A stretch of DNA of 64,000 bases from Sisyra terminalis (Eukaryota > Arthropoda > Insecta > Neuroptera > Sisyridae). The notes beneath the pieces were generated by a model. That model saw nothing but the letters and a program-made list of their open reading frames with translations, searched no databases and was not told the DNA's origin. The position numbers and the translations under genes are program-made. The stretch is from contig OY292275.1 in the NCBI GenBank assembly GCA_958496175.1, positions 31,411,001 to 31,475,000 of the forward strand, given 5' to 3'. Below are positions 59,641 to 64,000 of the stretch, in pieces (the first letter of the stretch is position 1; each line of letters opens with the position of its first letter).

Positions 59641-62091
59641 TTTTATGAATTTTAGTTAAATTTATTTTCTGTTATTTGAAAATAAATTTCACTATAAATA
59701 CAATTAAAACTCGTACTAATTTTATGATCTGTAAAAATTTAGTAAAATAAAAAAATCTAATTCGTTTCGAGATTTGAACCTTGGACTCAATAATTAAGTG
59801 TTTCATAATTGTTATATTGCACTTATTGTTCTTAGAAGAAAAAAAATTTTAGAAAACAATTTAAAAGTGTAGGGTTTTGTTTTGGAATAAGGATAATAAT
59901 ACTACTTTGATACTGGTTTTTGATTTTTTTTTGCAAAAATGTAACAAAAGTTTATAGAGGTATTTTTTTATTGTTGAAAATTATTATTTTTTAATGAACT
60001 TTGAAAAAGACAACATATAAAATTAAAATAAATTAAAACTACTAACTTACCTTTACGAATTCATAATTTAAATGATTTATTATTAGTTTTTATGAATTAT
60101 AAAACTTAAGTTCCATCGACAGTCTTATAATCTTTAAAACGAAGCCCTTAAATTATTAAACCATTGTAGTTTGGCAGGTATAATGTGAAGCGCTTTTTTT
60201 TAATAAAATATTTTATAGGAAGGGAAGTTTTCCTGTCGCATTTAATGCGACTTTAAACATTTTAATTTAGAAACAATTAGTGAGTTCAACCATGAAAATT
60301 CAAAATTCGTAGAGCAATTTTTTGATATCATAATAACGCTCGTGTGATTAAACGATATTGTAGAACGTATTTATACAGTGAGTTAAGTATAAAAAGTTGA
60401 TGTATAAGCCCTAAAGATTTTTATGTTAATACTGATAAAAATATTCTTTGCTGCATTGCTAAATTAATAAGCGCTTCAATTGCGTGTAGCGCACGTATTT
60501 TTTTAAATATTTTATAAAAGAATACTCTAATGATGTATTTCCGTGACAAGAGCAGACCCACGTGCCTTAATTGTTTAAAATTTCCCAATCGTTGTTTAAC
60601 TCCACTAAAAAACCTCAACATTCATCTGATACCTTGAATTTGTTCTTGCAAGTGGCCCAAGAGCATTTTATGTATAATTATATCAAAATTATGAAATTCC
60701 ATTATAACGAGTTGGGTGTCATTAAGAGTATTCAATATAAATAGTCTGGTTGAGATTAAAAACTGTTGATGCAAGTATAATTTATTTAAAAAGAACAAAA
60801 AAAATTATATCAACACAATTCATTGGTGGTCTTGCAAAAAGCGCAACTTTAAAGAATAATTATAATTACGTACTGTGTATGTATTATATGTGCGTCTGTG
60901 GGTATGTAAAATGAAAGACAATGTAAAGATAAACATGAGCGTAATTGAATGCAAAATAGTGCATGAGCATATGAAATGTACGCATGTTCTTTATTGGTCA
61001 TATCAATTACACAAGACAATAATATACCGGCTTGAATCTTATCAATGTACGATCGGGATTCAAACATCTGTCAAACTGTCAATCAGTCGGTCTATTCAGA
61101 GGTATGCATCGACAACTAGAACAATTATGTCTAAACCATAAATCTACTAAGTTGCGGTCTCCCGCCTACCTGTGCATATTTATATGAGGAAATTTATTGA
61201 TTTCATATCTACGAACACAAAAAGCGTGTATGTGAGCAGTAAATGTATGCAATTAGAAATGAAACAAATGATTTTTATAACTATGCTTGACAGAAACAAT
61301 TATATGCAATTGTAAATTGCCAAGACTAAAAAATGTTCAATTCCATTCCACCAACTGCAATCCAGAAAATGTCTGATAAAAGCAAGGCTTTCGATTTGTA
61401 AATCAACTTTTATAGTTGCAGTATACGCGTATAGATATTATAATATTGTTTTCGCTTTAAAATATTGTCGGTAAATTAACACTTTACTATAGCGAGATAA
61501 AAAAGTTTCATTAATGATAGACGCTACAAAAGATATTTGGTATAATAAAGAACGAGAAATATCACGTTAAAGTCTAATGCGAAATAAGGAAATTACTTGA
61601 GGCTGGTCTATATTTCCTAAGGTCATATCAAAGCAAAGACTTAAGTGGGCTTTACTGGATCAAATTAAAAAATTCTCAGCTGGTAACATGTAAACGTATT
61701 TTAATGTTGTATTTCTGTAGTTGAGATAATTTATTATTCAAAATTATTAATACATCTATGATATTATGTCAAAGGCTTAAAATAAGGCTACTGCGAAATT
61801 TGTGTCCCCCTTGGTTACATTAAACGTGGTTTTTAGAGTTGCGGCTTTCAAAAATAAAAAGGTACTCCTATATCCTCATTTTATGATCCTCTTAATGATC
61901 TATTAAAATTTTATTTTGATGTAAAGCTGAAATTAATATCAAACGTTTAATTTACTAATAACCACCTTATGGAGCTTTAGTTAAAATAAACTTCTAAGTT
62001 AAGACAATCAAAAATTAAGCACATATGTAAGATTTTTGAATAATTATCGTTCTCCATAAGTAAATCAAAACTTGTTAGCTCAGTGAGAAGC
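59641..62091. other. AT-rich non-coding stretch
   Basis: Only the B-box-like motif near 59780 was noticed. No gene seen. Confidence 0.4.
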
Positions 62092-62330
62092 CATGGTAGG
62101 AGAAATCAAATTGACACAAGGGTTCCCAATGGTCAGTTTAAGTTTTATAGAGGACTATCATTACTGAAATTATTAGCAAATACACGTGGCAATTTTTATT
62201 TTGTCTTATTTTAGAAAATATACAATGCAAATGAGACATCAAAGTTGTGTTGCGAATTGTAAAAATACTAATCGGAAAAACGAATGAACGTTTTATAAGT
62301 TTTCAACGGTGAAATGAAAAATAAGTCAAA
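62092..62330 (+). mobile_element. P-element-like relic with broken THAP domain
   Basis: The 5' block starts CATGGTAGGAGAAATCAAAT, TGACACAAGGGTTCCCAATG, GTCAGTTTAAG, and is shared with 42315-42395. About 130 bp later an ATG (62225) opens MQMRHQSCVANCKNTNRKNE, stop, TFYKFSTVK. This matches the start of a THAP zinc finger: the first C-x3-C pair, then the TFYKFP-like motif. In P elements the transposase begins with a THAP domain a similar distance from the 5' end, which supports the assignment. The second half of the zinc finger (C-x2-H) is not found and two stops break the frame. Confidence 0.5.
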
Positions 62331-64000
62331 GAAATCAGTAGATAATTGCAGTTAGTAGGCAATAGTAAGTAGTACCATAACCCTAGTTTTGTCGATTGAA
62401 TCGAAAATTCGAAGATTAGAAAATCTTTGCAAAACTTATAAATTTTGTATTTTTTTTTTTTTTTTGGAGTAGCAATAAAATAAATTAAATTTATTAATAC
62501 CTATTTTTTTAATTTAAACATTTAAAAACTATTAAATTTCTTTTTACAACTATTTCATTTTTGTCTTTCTTATCCTTGCCTTCTATTATTTTTGGAATTT
62601 ACTATGTATTTAAAGCAACTTATTCTTATAATGACTGCATTGTTCGTTATTTTAATAATTATAATCACATGTTTTTGGTTAAATACAAAACTGCAATTAA
62701 TATAATTTGTCGCATATTTCTTTCTGTGGATATTTTTTCTATTATTTATAGCAGATACTTTTTATTCTGCAAATTGCTTTTAACATGTATATGAAAACAT
62801 ACTTCAATAACCAACTGTAATTCATATATTGAATGGCGCTACAGTCACACACACGGCAAACAGGATGTTTTACGTGGCATAGAATAATGAAGGTTTTACA
62901 GTAAAAGAAAAATTTTTTTTTCGTTAGATCCAAGTTATAATTATTATAAACACATTATAATCACAATTATGCATTCCTCATCCTAGTTTGGCACTGGAAT
63001 TAAAAATTTCATCTGGGTGACACACTATTATATTATATGTCAGTACTACACCGATCAAGTGGGAGTCAAACTATTGCTCGGAGAATTGAAGCATTGAAAT
63101 AAAAAAAAAATATTTTATAAATTTATTTTAAAACCTTATGATAAATAATAGTGATAGTCGAAGCGAAAAAGTATAAAAAAAATCTCAATTAATTATGAAT
63201 AATTTAAACGTGATAATTTCTTAAAAATATCATGTGACTTCAAACGCGCCATTATGTACCATGACGTTAGCAAGAAACTTATTATTAGGTTAAGATTTTG
63301 AATGGTTTTGGGGAAAATAGAAAACGATCTACTTACAAAATGTTACGGAATACTAGTGCGCGAGTTGGACTTTTCTATTCCCATTTAGGTCCGTATCTTT
63401 ATTAAAAAGATATAAAATAATTAAGACCCTTCATACCTATTATCTAATTCTAATTCTAATTTCTTTTTGTTTATTGGAAGGCTGGGTTTTGTCTTCACTT
63501 ATTAAGTAAAAATACGTCTTTTAAATAAAGATTACCTAAGATAAAAAAATAAACTATTAGATATTGTAAAGCATTATTACGATAATACATAATTATAACA
63601 GTTTCAAAACTATTTTTATAAAAAAAAAAGTTTAAAAGAATATCTATTTAAACACTACTTTCAAATTTAACAAATTTTATGTTTTTTTTTATATAACAAA
63701 AATTAATTTGAAAAAAAATCGGAACAAAAATTTCATAACTAAATCAAATAGCTATCATAAGTGTTTAGTGCATACATATCTTTTATCAACATTTAAATCA
63801 ATGTTGAGTAATATAAATATTGGCTGTACAAAAACGGCAATAGAAAGCTGATTACTGCTATCACATTGATTGTAAAATTGCGATACAATTGCTAATAGTG
63901 CAGGTGGAATTGTTACTAAATAGTGACTGCCTTGGAACAATGGTGGACATTCCATATACATAAATATGTACAGCAGGTGTATAATTGGAAGATATTTTTC
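62331..64000. other. AT-rich non-coding stretch
   Basis: A poly-T run lies near 62450-62465. Open frames at 62561-62794 and 62933-62742 are low-complexity and hydrophobic by composition only. Nothing else was recognised. Confidence 0.4.

Noticed and set aside
1..64000. CRISPR arrays, bacterial operons, ribosome binding sites, riboswitches
   Set aside because: No regularly spaced direct repeats and no gene density of bacterial type; the sequence is eukaryotic.

Overview
The window is eukaryotic and almost certainly from an insect. It is strongly AT-rich, has no dense coding, carries many short TAGGTA/TACCTA motifs, and contains decayed class II elements typical of insects (mariner, Tc1-like, hAT, P-like) plus a tRNA-derived SINE family. 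Similar sequence texture occurs in Hemiptera and Lepidoptera; the order cannot be fixed from the sequence alone. No bacterial-type operon, tRNA gene, rRNA gene or CRISPR array is present.

Coding content is very low. The best protein-coding candidate is an intact 172-codon lysine-rich reading frame at 38201-38719 (+), with a good start context and a downstream AATAAA; I do not recognise its family. A second candidate is a small two-exon gene near 54600-54985 (+) with a GTAAGT donor, a 117-bp intron and a TTTTTAG acceptor, encoding perhaps 37 residues. A GC-richer block at 25419-26260 looks like the promoter and first (untranslated) exon of a leftward gene: an initiator-like AGTT with a downstream promoter element at exactly +28, and a GTGAGT donor 486 bp downstream. 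If real, much of the sequence to its left is probably the first intron of that gene. Several other GC- and CpG-richer islets (about 5.7-6.2, 10.05-10.16, 11.04-11.24, 13.8-14.0, 40.1-40.3, 44.2-44.5 and 53.25-53.7 kb) stand out from the AT-rich background. They carry E-box or nuclear-receptor-like sites and may be enhancers or exons.

Layout: 0-1 kb, two MITEs of different families; 1-12 kb, desert with a perfect 32-bp palindrome and regulatory-looking islets; 12.4-12.7 kb, hAT MITE; 17.9 kb, SINE; 19.4-19.9 kb, LINE reverse transcriptase C-terminal relic; 21.8-22.7 kb, two MITEs, one with perfect 8-bp target duplications; 25.4-26.3 kb, candidate promoter and exon; 26.7-27.5 kb, Tc1-like non-autonomous element; 30.7-31.4 kb, LINE-like 3' tail and SINE; 34.4 kb, palindrome cluster; 37.9-39.0 kb, MITE next to the orphan gene; 39.2-43.6 kb, mariner relic, SINE, nested inverted repeats, P-like end and a foldback element; 44.2-44.8 kb, GC-rich and CT-rich block; 46.3-48.2 kb, internally deleted mariner and hAT remnants; 52.2-52.9 kb, large foldback element; 53.2-55.0 kb, islet and small gene; 55.7-56.1 kb, two inverted mariner 3' ends; 58-59.6 kb, hAT relic and SINE; 62.1-62.3 kb, P-like end followed by a broken THAP domain.

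There is no sign of genes acting together in a pathway. The biology here is mostly mobile-element decay around scattered regulatory islets. All family calls come from reading the sequence and from general knowledge of the families; no database search was possible.
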